Assembly (NCBI GenBank): GCA_002749285.1
Contig: PDPR01000016.1
Span: 1-64,000, forward strand
Source of the DNA: Maribacter sp.
GTDB lineage: Bacteria; Bacteroidota; Bacteroidia; Flavobacteriales; Flavobacteriaceae
Length of the DNA stretch: 64,000 nt
Direction of reading: 5' to 3'
The position numbers were made by a program, and so were the translations under genes. Each line of letters begins with the position of its first letter. The stretch's first letter is position 1. A model generated the notes under the pieces. That model saw only the letters and a list, made by a program, of their open reading frames with translations. It ran no database searches and was not told the DNA's origin. This document shows, one piece after another, positions 28,294-37,650 of this stretch.

Positions 28294-29703
28294 TTACAAT
28301 GCGGTTGGACAAACATAGTCGGTTACCTTGATACCCGACTTTTTTATCGCTGGGAAACCTTCCGCAATGTCAATTATATTATGTATTCCCCTACTTTTTA
28401 GTATTGAACCTGCAATCACGGAACGGTAGCCACCAGCACAATGCAATAAAAAGGTACGGTTTTTTGGGAATTCGGCCAAATGTTGGTTCAATGACCCAAG
28501 GGGAATATTAATAGCGTTTACCACATGTTCCGAGCGATATTCGCTCTCCTTACGAACATCGAACACGGGGACTTGGTTCGCATTGACCTCCCCGCTTACC
28601 TCATTCGCCGTAACGGTCGCTATAGTATCATAATCTTTCCCTGCATTTTTCCAAGTATCGAATCCCCCTTTCAAATATCCCAGGACACCATCAAAACCCA
28701 CCCGTGATAAGCGAATCATGGTCTCTTTCTCCTTGCCTACAGGGGCAACTAATAGAATAGGTTGTTTCACATCGGCTATCAGGGCTCCTACCCAAGGCGC
28801 AAAGCTACCATTTAGGCCGATAAAAATGGAACGTGGGATATGGCCCTTTACATATTCATCCTGGTGCCTGACATCCAAGACAATGGCTCCTGTTTCGTTT
28901 GCAACAGCCTCAAAGGTTTCCGGATCCATTGCCGTATTGCCACGTTCGAGCACATCCCCGATATCCTCATACCCTTCTTTGTTCATCCTTACATTTAAAG
29001 GAAAGTATTTCGGAGGGGGCAACAACCCTTCGGTAACCTCCTCTATAAACTCCGCCTTTGTCATATCTGCACGCAATGCATAGTTCATTTTTTTCTGGTT
29101 TCCCAAAGTATCCACGGTTTCCTTCATCATATTCTTACCACAGGCCGAACCTGCACCATGTGCCGGATAGACGATGACATCGTCTGCCAATGTCATTATT
29201 TTTGTTCTAAGGCTATCGTACAGGATACCCGCCAAATCCTCTTGGGTCATATCAGCCGCCTTCTGTGCAAGGTCGGGGCGACCAACATCCCCTAGAAACA
29301 AGGTGTCCCCTGAAAATATGGCATGATCCCTACCTTCTTTATCCCTTAAAAGATAGGTGGTACTCTCCATCGTATGCCCTGGGGTATGAAGTACCTTGAT
29401 CGTAAGGTCCCCGATTTTGAATTCCTGGTTATCCTCTGCTATAATCGCATCAAAAGAAGGGTTTGCCAAAGGCCCATAAACAATGGAAGCACTGGTGTTC
29501 TTCGCCAAGGTAACATGTCCACTGACAAAATCGGCATGAAAATGGGTCTCAAAAATATACTTGATTTTCGCATTATCGGCCTTTGCCCGCTGTACATAGG
29601 GTTCCACTTCCCGCAATGGGTCAATGATCGCAGCTTCCCCACCACTCTCTATATAATACGCCCCTTGGGCCAAACAACCTGTATATATTTGTTCTATATT
29701 CAT
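28294..29703 (-). CDS. Persulfide dioxygenase-rhodanese fusion (CstB-like)
   Basis: 469 residues from MNIEQIYTGCLAQGAYYIES; an ATG at 29760 would add 19 residues that do not fit. The N-terminal metallo-beta-lactamase domain (about 1-240) has ETHFHADFVSGH, HTPGHTMEST, SGDTLFLGDVGRPDLA and the YPAHGAGSACG site: the set of non-haem Fe persulfide dioxygenases. Two rhodanese-like domains follow; the first lacks the catalytic Cys (LLVAPVGKEK) and the second has LLHCAGGYRS. It oxidises protein or glutathione-type persulfide to sulfite and/or thiosulfate. It lies 66 bp after the SulP gene. Confidence 0.93.
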   Translation of the reverse strand: MNIEQIYTGCLAQGAYYIESGGEAAIIDPLREVEPYVQRAKADNAKIKYIFETHFHADFVSGHVTLAKNTSASIVYGPLANPSFDAIIAEDNQEFKIGDLTIKVLHTPGHTMESTTYLLRDKEGRDHAIFSGDTLFLGDVGRPDLAQKAADMTQEDLAGILYDSLRTKIMTLADDVIVYPAHGAGSACGKNMMKETVDTLGNQKKMNYALRADMTKAEFIEEVTEGLLPPPKYFPLNVRMNKEGYEDIGDVLERGNTAMDPETFEAVANETGAIVLDVRHQDEYVKGHIPRSIFIGLNGSFAPWVGALIADVKQPILLVAPVGKEKETMIRLSRVGFDGVLGYLKGGFDTWKNAGKDYDTIATVTANEVSGEVNANQVPVFDVRKESEYRSEHVVNAINIPLGSLNQHLAEFPKNRTFLLHCAGGYRSVIAGSILKSRGIHNIIDIAEGFPAIKKSGIKVTDYVCPTAL

Positions 29704-29769
29704 CCTTTCTTTCAAAATATTCCCAAAAATAAGGTTTTTCCTTTCTTTTATCTGTAACAATAGTTACGA

Positions 29770-31491
29770 TTATACTTTCCTTTGGTGTGCAATTTTTCGA
29801 TGTGTACCCTGAATACTTCCGGGGTCATCAAAACAGGCAACAGCTTCTTTGGTCCTTACAAAAAGGAAATCCTTGCCCAATACATCGACAATACCACTAT
29901 TAAAAATAATATCCCTTGTAGGGCCAATGGCACCCACAATATAAAAACGTATACCCTGATCGTGCAACTCCTCGATTACGGCAATCAACATATTCGCTGC
30001 GGTAGAATCGATATAATTTATTGGTTCCGCATTTAAGATAACACCTTTGAGGGATTTCCCCTTTGCCTTGACTTCCCCCAACAAATGATTCTTGAAAAAA
30101 TTCTTGTTCCCAAAATATAGTTGTGAATCGAAACGTATGATAAGCAGATCATCCCGATGTTCGACATCCTCTTCAAATCGGTTTATATTCTTATAGTATT
30201 CGGACCCCTTAACCTTTTCCAATACGGCAAAATGGGGTTTTGAAGTGCGGTACACCATTAACAGCAAAGATATCAGGACCCCAACAAGTACCCCTTCCTT
30301 TATCCCGACAAAGAGGGTAACCAAAAAAGTAAGTGCCAGAACAACATACTCATCCTTTCTATATTTAAAGAGTGTTTTTGGATACTCGAAGTCTATTAGA
30401 CCGAATACCGAAACCATAATGATACTCGCCAACACCGCATTGGGCAAATAATGGAACAAGGGGGTCAGGAACAAGAGGGCCAACACAACCATTACAACAC
30501 TGGACAAGGCAAAAAGATTCGTTTTTCCGCCTGCATCGTTACTGATTGCAGAGCGGGAAAAACTAGCCGCAATCGGGTAGCCCTGAAAAAAAGAACCGAC
30601 AATATTCGATGTGCCCAAAGCCACGAGTTCCTGGTTGGCGTCTATCCGGTCTTCCTTGGTTTTTTCTTCTATGGATTTCCCTATTGATATCGCCTCAAGG
30701 TAACCGATCAAGGCCAAGGTCAAAGCTATGGGCCAAAGATCCATACCCTTTTTGAAATCGATATCGGGGAATTGGAAATTAGGCAGCCCTTTTGGAATAT
30801 CCCCAACAATGCGAACACCATATTGCTCAAGACCCAACAGATAAACCGCCAAAATACCCAATACGACCACTACCAATACAGAAGGTATTTTTCTATTCCA
30901 TTTTTTCAGTAACAAGATTATAAGGATCCCGATTGTTCCAATGGCAAAATCATAGGGATTGGTGTCCCCCACTTTTTCCAAGGCATATACGACCAACTCA
31001 TGTACTTTACTGCTTTTTCCAATATCGACACCCAACAGATGCTTTAATTGACTAAGGATTATAATACATGCCGCTCCTGAGGTAAAACCACTGATCACGG
31101 GCCTGGACAAAAAATTGACCAAAAAACCCATCCTCAAAAAACCCAACAACAATTGGATCGCCCCTACCATGAAAGCCAAAAAAATGGCCATGGCTATATA
31201 GTTTTCAACTCCCGTTATGGCCAATGTACCCAAACCAGCGGCCACCAAAAGGGAATCCATGGCGACGGGACCAACGGCCAAGTGCCTTGAACTCCCCAAA
31301 AAAACATAAGCCAAAAGTGGGAAAACCGATGCATAAAGACCATACACTGGCGGAAGCCCTGCCACTATAGCATAGGCCATTGCCTGTGGCACTAGAACAA
31401 CACCCACAGTGAACCCAGCGACCAAATCCTTCAACAGATAGCTTTTTCTGTAATCGGAAACCCAATCTACAAATGGGAAAAACTTTTGCAT
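29770..31491 (-). CDS. SulP/SLC26-family anion transporter with STAS domain
   Basis: 573 residues. The SulP signature VVLVPQAMAYAIVAGLPPVYG is near residue 32, about 12-14 helices follow, and a C-terminal cytoplasmic STAS domain spans about 435-560. It exchanges sulfate, sulfite, bicarbonate or similar anions. The downstream persulfide dioxygenase and DUF2892 genes suggest that its cargo is a sulfur oxyanion made during sulfide detoxification (inference). Confidence 0.93.
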   Translation of the reverse strand: MQKFFPFVDWVSDYRKSYLLKDLVAGFTVGVVLVPQAMAYAIVAGLPPVYGLYASVFPLLAYVFLGSSRHLAVGPVAMDSLLVAAGLGTLAITGVENYIAMAIFLAFMVGAIQLLLGFLRMGFLVNFLSRPVISGFTSGAACIIILSQLKHLLGVDIGKSSKVHELVVYALEKVGDTNPYDFAIGTIGILIILLLKKWNRKIPSVLVVVVLGILAVYLLGLEQYGVRIVGDIPKGLPNFQFPDIDFKKGMDLWPIALTLALIGYLEAISIGKSIEEKTKEDRIDANQELVALGTSNIVGSFFQGYPIAASFSRSAISNDAGGKTNLFALSSVVMVVLALLFLTPLFHYLPNAVLASIIMVSVFGLIDFEYPKTLFKYRKDEYVVLALTFLVTLFVGIKEGVLVGVLISLLLMVYRTSKPHFAVLEKVKGSEYYKNINRFEEDVEHRDDLLIIRFDSQLYFGNKNFFKNHLLGEVKAKGKSLKGVILNAEPINYIDSTAANMLIAVIEELHDQGIRFYIVGAIGPTRDIIFNSGIVDVLGKDFLFVRTKEAVACFDDPGSIQGTHRKIAHQRKV

Positions 31492-31587
31492 TCCCCAAAA
31501 TTAAACAAATCCGATATGTCTATTTGAAAAAACACGATAAACATCATGTGCCTATAACCTACCTTGGACTTTATTTAAGCGCATAAC

Positions 31588-31611
31588 GAACTCGTTCAAA
31601 CTTTTTCGGGC
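31588..31611 (+). repeat. Dispersed palindromic repeat, half unit
   Basis: GAACTCGTTCAAACTTTTTC followed by GGGC matches one arm of the 41271 palindrome with a single base change. It lies in the 250-bp gap between SulP and the permease gene. Confidence 0.5.
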
Positions 31612-31748
31612 ATATTACCCATAGTCAGGAATAACCTTGTCGTTGTTCTTTGTACGGTCCGATAATTGCCGACTACTTTTCCCAAATTCCCAAAATACAG
31701 ACTAGATAGGGCTATCAATTTGAACCGAGTTATAATCGTTATTGGCGA

Positions 31749-32987
31749 TCATTCAAATTTAATGGCTTTGACAGGACTTATCCTCGTTATGATGTACGAA
31801 GGCACCAACAGCATCAACAAGCATAGAACCAGGACACCGATATTGAGCAGTACAACGGTAACAGCATCAATATGCACTGGTATATATTCCATATAATATT
31901 CTTGGGGATTCGGGAATTTCAGTAGGCGGTATTTCCCTTGTATCCATATAAAACCCAATCCCAACAGATTACCCCAAAACAGGCCAATGGCAATCAGGTA
32001 AGCGGCATTATAAAGGAAGATCTTACGTATACTCCAATTATCCGTACCCAAAGCCTTTAAAACCCCTATCATTTGGGTGCGTTCCAAGATCAATACCAAA
32101 AGGGCCGTAACCATATTAATGCCCCCAACGATAATCATAATCCCTATGATCAAGGCAATATTAAAATCGAATAATCCAATCCATTCAAAAATCTTGTAAT
32201 ACTTATTTGTTATGGTCTGTGTATCCAGAGTGGATAAAATCTGGCCATAAATATCCCGATTCTTCTGCTCCAAATCATCAAAACCGTTCAGAAAGACCTC
32301 AAAATTCCCCACTTGGTCCGCATCCCATTTGTTCATTCGTTGAATATGGCGAATATCGACAAATACGTACATACCATCAATCTCCTCAAAACCACTGTCA
32401 TAAATACCCACTACCCGAAAGCGTCTTTGATTTGGCTTCATAGGATCCTCCTCTTTCGGAAAGAAAGCCGAAAAGGTATCACCAACCTTCAGTTTCAACC
32501 TATTGGCCATTAATCGCGACAATAAGACCTCTGTGTTGATATCCCCTGAATAATCGGGCAGGACACCCTCGGTTAAATACTCCTTAAGAACCTCCCAATC
32601 GTAATCCTCCCCTACACCTTTGGCAATAAACCCCTCAAAAGTCTCCTCTGTACGGATTATCCCTCCCTTGGCAGCAACAGCCTGTATGTGCACAATGCCG
32701 GGAACCGTAGTAAACTTAGGGTAGAAGTCCTGTTCTTTCGAAACAGGGACAACAGATACATCCGACGTATTGTTATCATAATTATATATCTGGATATGTC
32801 CATTGAAGGCAGCTACTTTTTCCCGTATCTTATGCTTAAGCCCGACCCCAGTGGCAATAGCGACCAACATCATAAAAACACTAATGGCAATAGCAGCGAT
32901 CGCTATTTTTATTATTGGCGCAGATATGCTAATTTTATGCTCTTTTCCCTTAATGAGTCGTTTGGCTATAAAATATTCTAAATTCAA
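31749..32987 (-). CDS. LolE-like ABC transporter permease (FtsX/MacB superfamily)
   Basis: 412 residues starting NLEYFIAKRLIKGKEHKISI, the usual opening of flavobacterial LolC/LolE-type permeases. The first codon is TTG: no ATG is in frame nearby. One N-terminal helix (about 24-45), a large periplasmic MacB-type domain and three C-terminal helices (about 280-400) with the FtsX coupling segment LERTQMIGVLKALGTDNWSI. It probably moves outer-membrane lipoproteins out of the inner membrane with a LolD-like ATPase encoded elsewhere. Its start is 3 bp from the start of the divergent NamZ-like gene. Confidence 0.88.
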   Translation of the reverse strand: MNLEYFIAKRLIKGKEHKISISAPIIKIAIAAIAISVFMMLVAIATGVGLKHKIREKVAAFNGHIQIYNYDNNTSDVSVVPVSKEQDFYPKFTTVPGIVHIQAVAAKGGIIRTEETFEGFIAKGVGEDYDWEVLKEYLTEGVLPDYSGDINTEVLLSRLMANRLKLKVGDTFSAFFPKEEDPMKPNQRRFRVVGIYDSGFEEIDGMYVFVDIRHIQRMNKWDADQVGNFEVFLNGFDDLEQKNRDIYGQILSTLDTQTITNKYYKIFEWIGLFDFNIALIIGIMIIVGGINMVTALLVLILERTQMIGVLKALGTDNWSIRKIFLYNAAYLIAIGLFWGNLLGLGFIWIQGKYRLLKFPNPQEYYMEYIPVHIDAVTVVLLNIGVLVLCLLMLLVPSYIITRISPVKAIKFE

Positions 32988-32990
32988 ACC

Positions 32991-34229
32991 ATGGCATTTT
33001 TATCCAGTTTCAAAAGTACAGTTTTCTTGTGGTTTTTAATTGTGTCATCCTGTGGAAACACTGAAAAACAAGCTAAAAACGATTCAATATCACAAACGGG
33101 ACGTATCGAAGTACCCCAAAATGGGCCGATTACCGTGGGGGCCAACAACACCCATGACTATATAGGAATGCTAAAAGGAAAGAAAGTAGGGGTAGTGGCA
33201 AACCTAACCAGTGTTATTTTCAAAAAAAACGGATACACCCATATTGTCGATTCATTATTGGGCTTGGATATCGATATTAAAAAAGTATTTGCCCCCGAAC
33301 ATGGATTTCGCGGACAGGCGGATGCGGGGGAGAGGATAAAGGATGGTCTGGATACGAAAACGGGGCTGCCCCTAATTTCACTCTATGGGGAAAATCGCAA
33401 ACCTTCCCCGGCACTGCTAAAGGATATTGATATTATCCTGTTCGATATCCAGGATGTCGGAGTTCGTTTTTACACCTATATCGCCACCCTGCAATTGGTC
33501 ATGGAGGCCTGTGCCGAGAACAACATTCCCATTGTGGTCCTGGATCGGCCCAATCCTAACGGACATTTTATAGACGGTCCCACCATGGAAAAAGAACATA
33601 CCAGCTTTCTGGGCATGACCACCATTCCGTTGGTCTATGCGATGACAATCGGCGAATACGCCAAAATGATCAATGGGGAAGGTTGGCTAAAAGGGGGTGC
33701 CAAGGCAGAACTGACCGTTATCCCCTTGGGAAATTACAACCACGATTCAGTATATAACCTACCTATTCGACCTTCCCCCAACCTGCCGAATGACACCGCC
33801 ATCAACCTTTATCCCAGCCTAGGTCTGTTCGAAGGCACCAACATCAACGCCGGCAGGGGCACCGAGTTTCAATTCCAACGCTATGGGGCTTCGTTCCTAG
33901 ACAGTACCCAGTACCATTTTAAATACCGACCCAAACCCAATTTTGGATCTAAGAGTCCAAAGGAAAATGGTAAGGTCTGCTACGGCATAGATCTTTCCAA
34001 AAGTCCCAGAATGGAAGAAGTTTCCTTAAAATGGATTATCGATTCCTATACGAATACCAAGGACAAGTCCAAATTTTTCAACACCAGTGGGTTCACAAAA
34101 CATGCCGGAACGGAAAAATTACAACAGCAAATCGAGGCTGGAATGTCCGAAACGGATATCAAAGCCACCTGGCGGTCCGATCTGGAATCGTTCAAGGCCA
34201 TTAGGGCAAAATATTTGATATACGAATAA
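32991..34229 (+). CDS. DUF1343 protein, NamZ-like exo-N-acetylmuramidase, lipoprotein
   Basis: 412 residues. N-terminal signal with lipobox IVSSC (Cys ~21). The DUF1343 fold includes KVGVVANLTS, FAPEHGFRGQADAGERI (about 106-122), DIQDVGVRFYTYI and LYPSLGLFEGTNINAGRGT, the motifs of the family now known as exo-beta-N-acetylmuramidases acting on peptidoglycan fragments. It is placed at the envelope for muropeptide recycling. The ATG is 3 bp from the TTG of the divergent permease gene, leaving no room for a separate promoter, so its leader must lie within the permease coding sequence or be absent. Confidence 0.9.
   Translation: MAFLSSFKSTVFLWFLIVSSCGNTEKQAKNDSISQTGRIEVPQNGPITVGANNTHDYIGMLKGKKVGVVANLTSVIFKKNGYTHIVDSLLGLDIDIKKVFAPEHGFRGQADAGERIKDGLDTKTGLPLISLYGENRKPSPALLKDIDIILFDIQDVGVRFYTYIATLQLVMEACAENNIPIVVLDRPNPNGHFIDGPTMEKEHTSFLGMTTIPLVYAMTIGEYAKMINGEGWLKGGAKAELTVIPLGNYNHDSVYNLPIRPSPNLPNDTAINLYPSLGLFEGTNINAGRGTEFQFQRYGASFLDSTQYHFKYRPKPNFGSKSPKENGKVCYGIDLSKSPRMEEVSLKWIIDSYTNTKDKSKFFNTSGFTKHAGTEKLQQQIEAGMSETDIKATWRSDLESFKAIRAKYLIYE
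33011..33018 (-). promoter_or_regulatory. Likely -7 box of the permease gene inside the namZ-like signal sequence
   Basis: On the minus strand TACTTTTG, a full TAnnTTTG match, about 24 bp before the permease TTG start. It lies within codons 7-10 of the rightward gene. A good -33 is not visible. Confidence 0.4.
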
Positions 34230-34237
34230 GACAAAGG

Positions 34238-34732
34238 CTAAGGCAATCTTTTTTTCATTTCCTCGACAATATTGAAGGCTGCGGGACAGATAGCCACATT
34301 CTTAAGGGTAAGGTTACCGATCTGCTGGAATTTTTTTCGATCGGTATGCGGAAACCCACGGCATGCCTTGGGACGGACATCGTAAATGGAACAAAAATTG
34401 TCATCGCCCAAAAAAGCACATGGGACCTCCTGAAGCACATAGTCATTGTCCTCATCGACCCTCAGGAACTGGGCGATGAACTTCTGTGGCTTCATCCGAA
34501 AAAATTTCGAGATACGCCCAATGTCAATATTGGTGAAAAGAGGGCCTGTGGCCTTACAACAATTGGCACAGGCCAAACAATCCGTCCGTTCAAATTCGGC
34601 CTCATGCAGATCCCGCATCACATAATCGAGGTTCTTGGGGGGCTTCCGTTTTAACTTGGCAAAAAACTTTTTATTGCTACTGTGTTTTTCGGCAGCTTTC
34701 TTGGGCAACTGTCTCAGAAGAATATCATCCAT
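34238..34732 (-). CDS. YkgJ-family cysteine-cluster protein
   Basis: 164 residues from MDDILLRQLPKKAAEK; the frame extends 12 codons further but that start would be deeper inside the neighbour. Conserved cysteines are in CLACANCCKATG, PCAFLGDDNFCSIYD, PKACRGFPH and AICPAAF: the CxxCxxCC-type metal or Fe-S ligand pattern of YkgJ proteins. Cytoplasmic; the function is unknown but a redox or metal-cluster role is generally assumed. It overlaps the preceding DUF2059 gene by 8 bp. Confidence 0.9.
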   Translation of the reverse strand: MDDILLRQLPKKAAEKHSSNKKFFAKLKRKPPKNLDYVMRDLHEAEFERTDCLACANCCKATGPLFTNIDIGRISKFFRMKPQKFIAQFLRVDEDNDYVLQEVPCAFLGDDNFCSIYDVRPKACRGFPHTDRKKFQQIGNLTLKNVAICPAAFNIVEEMKKRLP

Positions 34733-35246
34733 TGCCCAAAAGACCCATAAAAATTCCGTACAGCTCACGACTCCATTTTTCAGATGCCGCGGATATTTCC
34801 TTGGTAAGCACCTCCTGCTTATTTATGATTTTTTGACCTAGGGCAGTATTGTAAAATGAATTCAATTCCTCTTTGTGGGCCTGGGTCATTTTTGAACGGT
34901 CCGTGGTCAACAGAACACCTGCCTCCGTTTTATAAAAAGCGGCCATCTTTTTTATTTCCCCATGGGAAAAATGTTCTTTGTATATGGGTACCAACATGTT
35001 TTTTATATCCTCCATGGCCTTGGCCTTGTTCTCCTCCAGATAGGTCCAGCTTTTTATGTTGTCATCACTCTTGGGGTAACGACTTTCCATCATCTGCACC
35101 AACTGTCCGTAGGCATATTCATATTGTTTCATGGTGCCATTACACTCTAGGTAGTCCTTCACATCCTTGGAAAAATCGGTCTCTTGTGCCATAAGGCCCA
35201 TTGGGGCCATAAGAAAACAAAGAAGTAATATCTTGAATTGCTGCAT
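34725..35246 (-). CDS. DUF2059 secreted protein
   Basis: 173 residues from MQQFKILLLCFLMAPMGLMA, a signal peptide. The typical DUF2059 helix-pair segment is HFSHGEIKKMAAFYKTEAG. The family is periplasmic and helical with no settled function. The downstream YkgJ gene overlaps it, so the two are co-transcribed leftward. It faces a divergent methyltransferase gene starting 58 bp away. Confidence 0.85.
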   Translation of the reverse strand: MQQFKILLLCFLMAPMGLMAQETDFSKDVKDYLECNGTMKQYEYAYGQLVQMMESRYPKSDDNIKSWTYLEENKAKAMEDIKNMLVPIYKEHFSHGEIKKMAAFYKTEAGVLLTTDRSKMTQAHKEELNSFYNTALGQKIINKQEVLTKEISAASEKWSRELYGIFMGLLGNG

Positions 35247-35303
35247 ATTCGGTTTTTTATAATGGGCCAAAAGTCCCACTTTTGCCTGCAAAGTACGAAT
35301 TTT

Positions 35304-36041
35304 ATGGAAACCGATGTTTTCGGCAAGGCTTTATTGGATTATCTCAAGGGTGACCATGATAGGGATATCACCACCTACTCTTCCTTGGACGAAGAGGACA
35401 CCATTCCTGTCCCCTATCTCTTCAGGGGCTATAAGGAAATGCCCAAAATCGAACAAAAGGCATTGGACCTGTGCCATGGCAATATCCTCGATATAGGATG
35501 CGGGGCAGGGAGCCATAGTCTTTACCTCCAGGAAAAAGGATTGCAGGTTACAGCTTTGGACCAGTCTGTCGGAGCTGTGGCCTGTTGTAATTCAAGAGGT
35601 GTCAAAAATACCGTGAACAGCCCTATACTGGACTATAATGGCCAAAAATACGATACCCTGCTACTGCTCATGAACGGCATTGGGATTGTTGGCAGACTCA
35701 AACTACTAAAGACCTATTTGGAACATTTTAAATCGTTGATGCTTCCAAATGGACAAATCTTACTGGATTCCTCAGACATCATTTATATGTTCGAAGAGGA
35801 TGAAACGGAAAAAAATGGGGATAAGACCAATAACCATGAGGGTATGGCCGCTGATGAAAACGACTATTATGGGGAGGTTGACTTTACCATAACCTACAAA
35901 GGAGTATCAAGCAATTCATTTCCATGGTTATATTTGGATTACACGACCTTGTGGCATGCCGCATTGGAATGCCACCTAAATTGTGAACTGATCAAAAAAG
36001 GGAATCATTATGATTATTTGGCCCGCTTGACCTTCTTGTAA
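35304..36041 (+). CDS. Class I SAM-dependent methyltransferase
   Basis: 245 residues from METDVFGKALLDYLKG; the earlier ATG at 35238 would overlap the divergent gene's signal sequence and adds no conserved residues. Motif I is ILDIGCGAGSHSLYL (about 74-88), followed by an acidic strand end (VTALDQS). The acceptor is unknown, though distantly similar proteins include UbiE/TehB-like enzymes. Single gene, followed by a lipoprotein protease gene 45 bp on. Confidence 0.85.
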   Translation: METDVFGKALLDYLKGDHDRDITTYSSLDEEDTIPVPYLFRGYKEMPKIEQKALDLCHGNILDIGCGAGSHSLYLQEKGLQVTALDQSVGAVACCNSRGVKNTVNSPILDYNGQKYDTLLLLMNGIGIVGRLKLLKTYLEHFKSLMLPNGQILLDSSDIIYMFEEDETEKNGDKTNNHEGMAADENDYYGEVDFTITYKGVSSNSFPWLYLDYTTLWHAALECHLNCELIKKGNHYDYLARLTFL

Positions 36042-36086
36042 TACCAAATACATGGTTTTATACGTTATCTTTTAAATGATTAAACC

Positions 36087-36908
36087 ATGAGCAATCGATT
36101 TTGGATAGTACTGATCCTATTTTTGGGCTTAACGGGCAGTTGCTCAAAAGACCCGGGGAACCCAAATGACCAAAAAGAAAACAATAATTCGGCCAACTAT
36201 AAGATCGCCGGATCATCTGCCAATGATATCCTATCGAACAACTCCTTTGATAAGCTTCGCATAGAAATCGCCTATGTCAAGGGCTACAGACCAACAGCAA
36301 ATGCAATGACCGATTTCGTTTCCTTCCTTAAGGAACACACCTTCAAGAACAATATTGAATTGGTCTATACCGAACTAACTTCCCCAGAAGAAGAGAAATT
36401 GACATTAGAGGAAATAGATGCCTTGGAAAAGAAGAACAGGACCATCTTCAATGATGGCAGCACCCTTGGTATCTATATCTATTTTGCCGATGCCTCTTCC
36501 GAAGACGACGTGGAGGAAGAAAACCTTGTTACCTTGGGGGCCGTGTACTACAATACATCTATGGTCATTTACGAAGAAACCATTAGGACGTTGGCCAACA
36601 AAAGCCCTGTAGTCGATATCGATGATATAGAGACCACAACCTTGAACCATGAATTCGGACATCTTATGGGACTCGTTAATTTGGGCACCGAACCTGTAAA
36701 CGGGCATGAAGGAACCACTACGGATGACAACGACAATGAAATAGGCGACAACCACTGTACTGTTGAAGGGTGCCTTATGCGGGCAGAACTACAGTTTGGT
36801 TCCAGCGCAAAAAGAATACTGGAGAAAAGAACGTCCAAAGGTTTGGTTTCCGTTCCCGATTTGGGCCCGGAATGCCTTTTGGACCTTAAGACCAATGGCG
36901 GCCGTTAA
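36087..36908 (+). CDS. Zinc metalloprotease lipoprotein
   Basis: 273 residues with lipobox LTGSC (Cys19). The zincin site is NHEFGHLMGLVNLG (about 189-202), HExxHxxG with the extended-type third ligand position not certain; a cysteine-containing NHCTVEGCLMRAE loop follows. Flavobacterial orthologues are annotated as membrane metalloproteases of the metzincin kind. It probably acts at the periplasm or surface; the substrate is unknown. Confidence 0.85.
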   Translation: MSNRFWIVLILFLGLTGSCSKDPGNPNDQKENNNSANYKIAGSSANDILSNNSFDKLRIEIAYVKGYRPTANAMTDFVSFLKEHTFKNNIELVYTELTSPEEEKLTLEEIDALEKKNRTIFNDGSTLGIYIYFADASSEDDVEEENLVTLGAVYYNTSMVIYEETIRTLANKSPVVDIDDIETTTLNHEFGHLMGLVNLGTEPVNGHEGTTTDDNDNEIGDNHCTVEGCLMRAELQFGSSAKRILEKRTSKGLVSVPDLGPECLLDLKTNGGR

Positions 36909-36943
36909 AACAAGGTCGATTTCAGGTCATGGGCCATTCCGGC

Positions 36944-37576
36944 TTACGGGATATTCAAATACTTATGGGTCTGCAAGGACACTTTCCATTTCGAATTCCG
37001 CATCACAAAATCGACGATCAAGGGCGTAACCTTATCGCGCACACTCCATTCCGGCTGTAAGTACAATATACAATCCTTATTGACCTTCGCCGCCTGTTCC
37101 TCGGCAAAGATGAAATCATGCTTATTAAAGACAATGACCTTTAGCTCATGTGCCTTTTCGTAAATGTTCCCCATGGGTAATTTGTTCTTTTTCGGGGACA
37201 GGCAGATCCAATCCCAAGTGCCACTAAGCGGGTGGGCCCCGGAAGTTTCAATATGGGTCTGTACATTTTTCGCTTTCAGTGCCTTGGTCAACGGCCCCAT
37301 ATCCCATGTCAATGGTTCCCCTCCTGTCACGACTATCGTATCGGAACAGTCCACTGCCTTCTCAACAATACTTGTTATATCTGTTGGCGGATGTTTTCTG
37401 GGATTCCAACTTTCCTTCACATCACACCAATGACAACCCACATCACAACCACCCACACGTATAAAATAAGCGGCCGTTCCCTTATAGAACCCCTCTCCTT
37501 GTATGGTATAAAATTCTTCCATCAATGGAAGCATCAAGCCCTTATCGACCAATTCCAAAACCTCACCTTTCATCAT
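36944..37576 (-). CDS. queE: 7-carboxy-7-deazaguanine synthase QueE
   Basis: 210 residues. Radical-SAM enzyme with CDVGCHWCD (CxxxCxxC binding the 4Fe-4S cluster), preceded by EEFYTIQGEGFYKGT, and the GGEP motif (VVTGGEPL). It converts carboxy-tetrahydropterin to 7-carboxy-7-deazaguanine in queuosine/preQ0 synthesis. An ATG at 37573 is an equally good start. Single leftward gene, divergent from the HerA-like gene. Confidence 0.95.
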   Translation of the reverse strand: MMKGEVLELVDKGLMLPLMEEFYTIQGEGFYKGTAAYFIRVGGCDVGCHWCDVKESWNPRKHPPTDITSIVEKAVDCSDTIVVTGGEPLTWDMGPLTKALKAKNVQTHIETSGAHPLSGTWDWICLSPKKNKLPMGNIYEKAHELKVIVFNKHDFIFAEEQAAKVNKDCILYLQPEWSVRDKVTPLIVDFVMRNSKWKVSLQTHKYLNIP

Positions 37577-37650
37577 TCGGCAAAGATACTACTTACCAAT
37601 CGTTTTATTGTTGCCTAAAAATGCCCTATTTTTATCAAAAATTTGACCTT

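Noticed and set aside
34856..35194. Rightward 112-codon frame
   Set aside because: It is a shadow of the DUF2059 gene on the opposite strand, which has a signal peptide and family motif.
37232..37618. Rightward 128-codon frame over queE
   Set aside because: Shadow of queE; the leftward radical-SAM enzyme is unambiguous.
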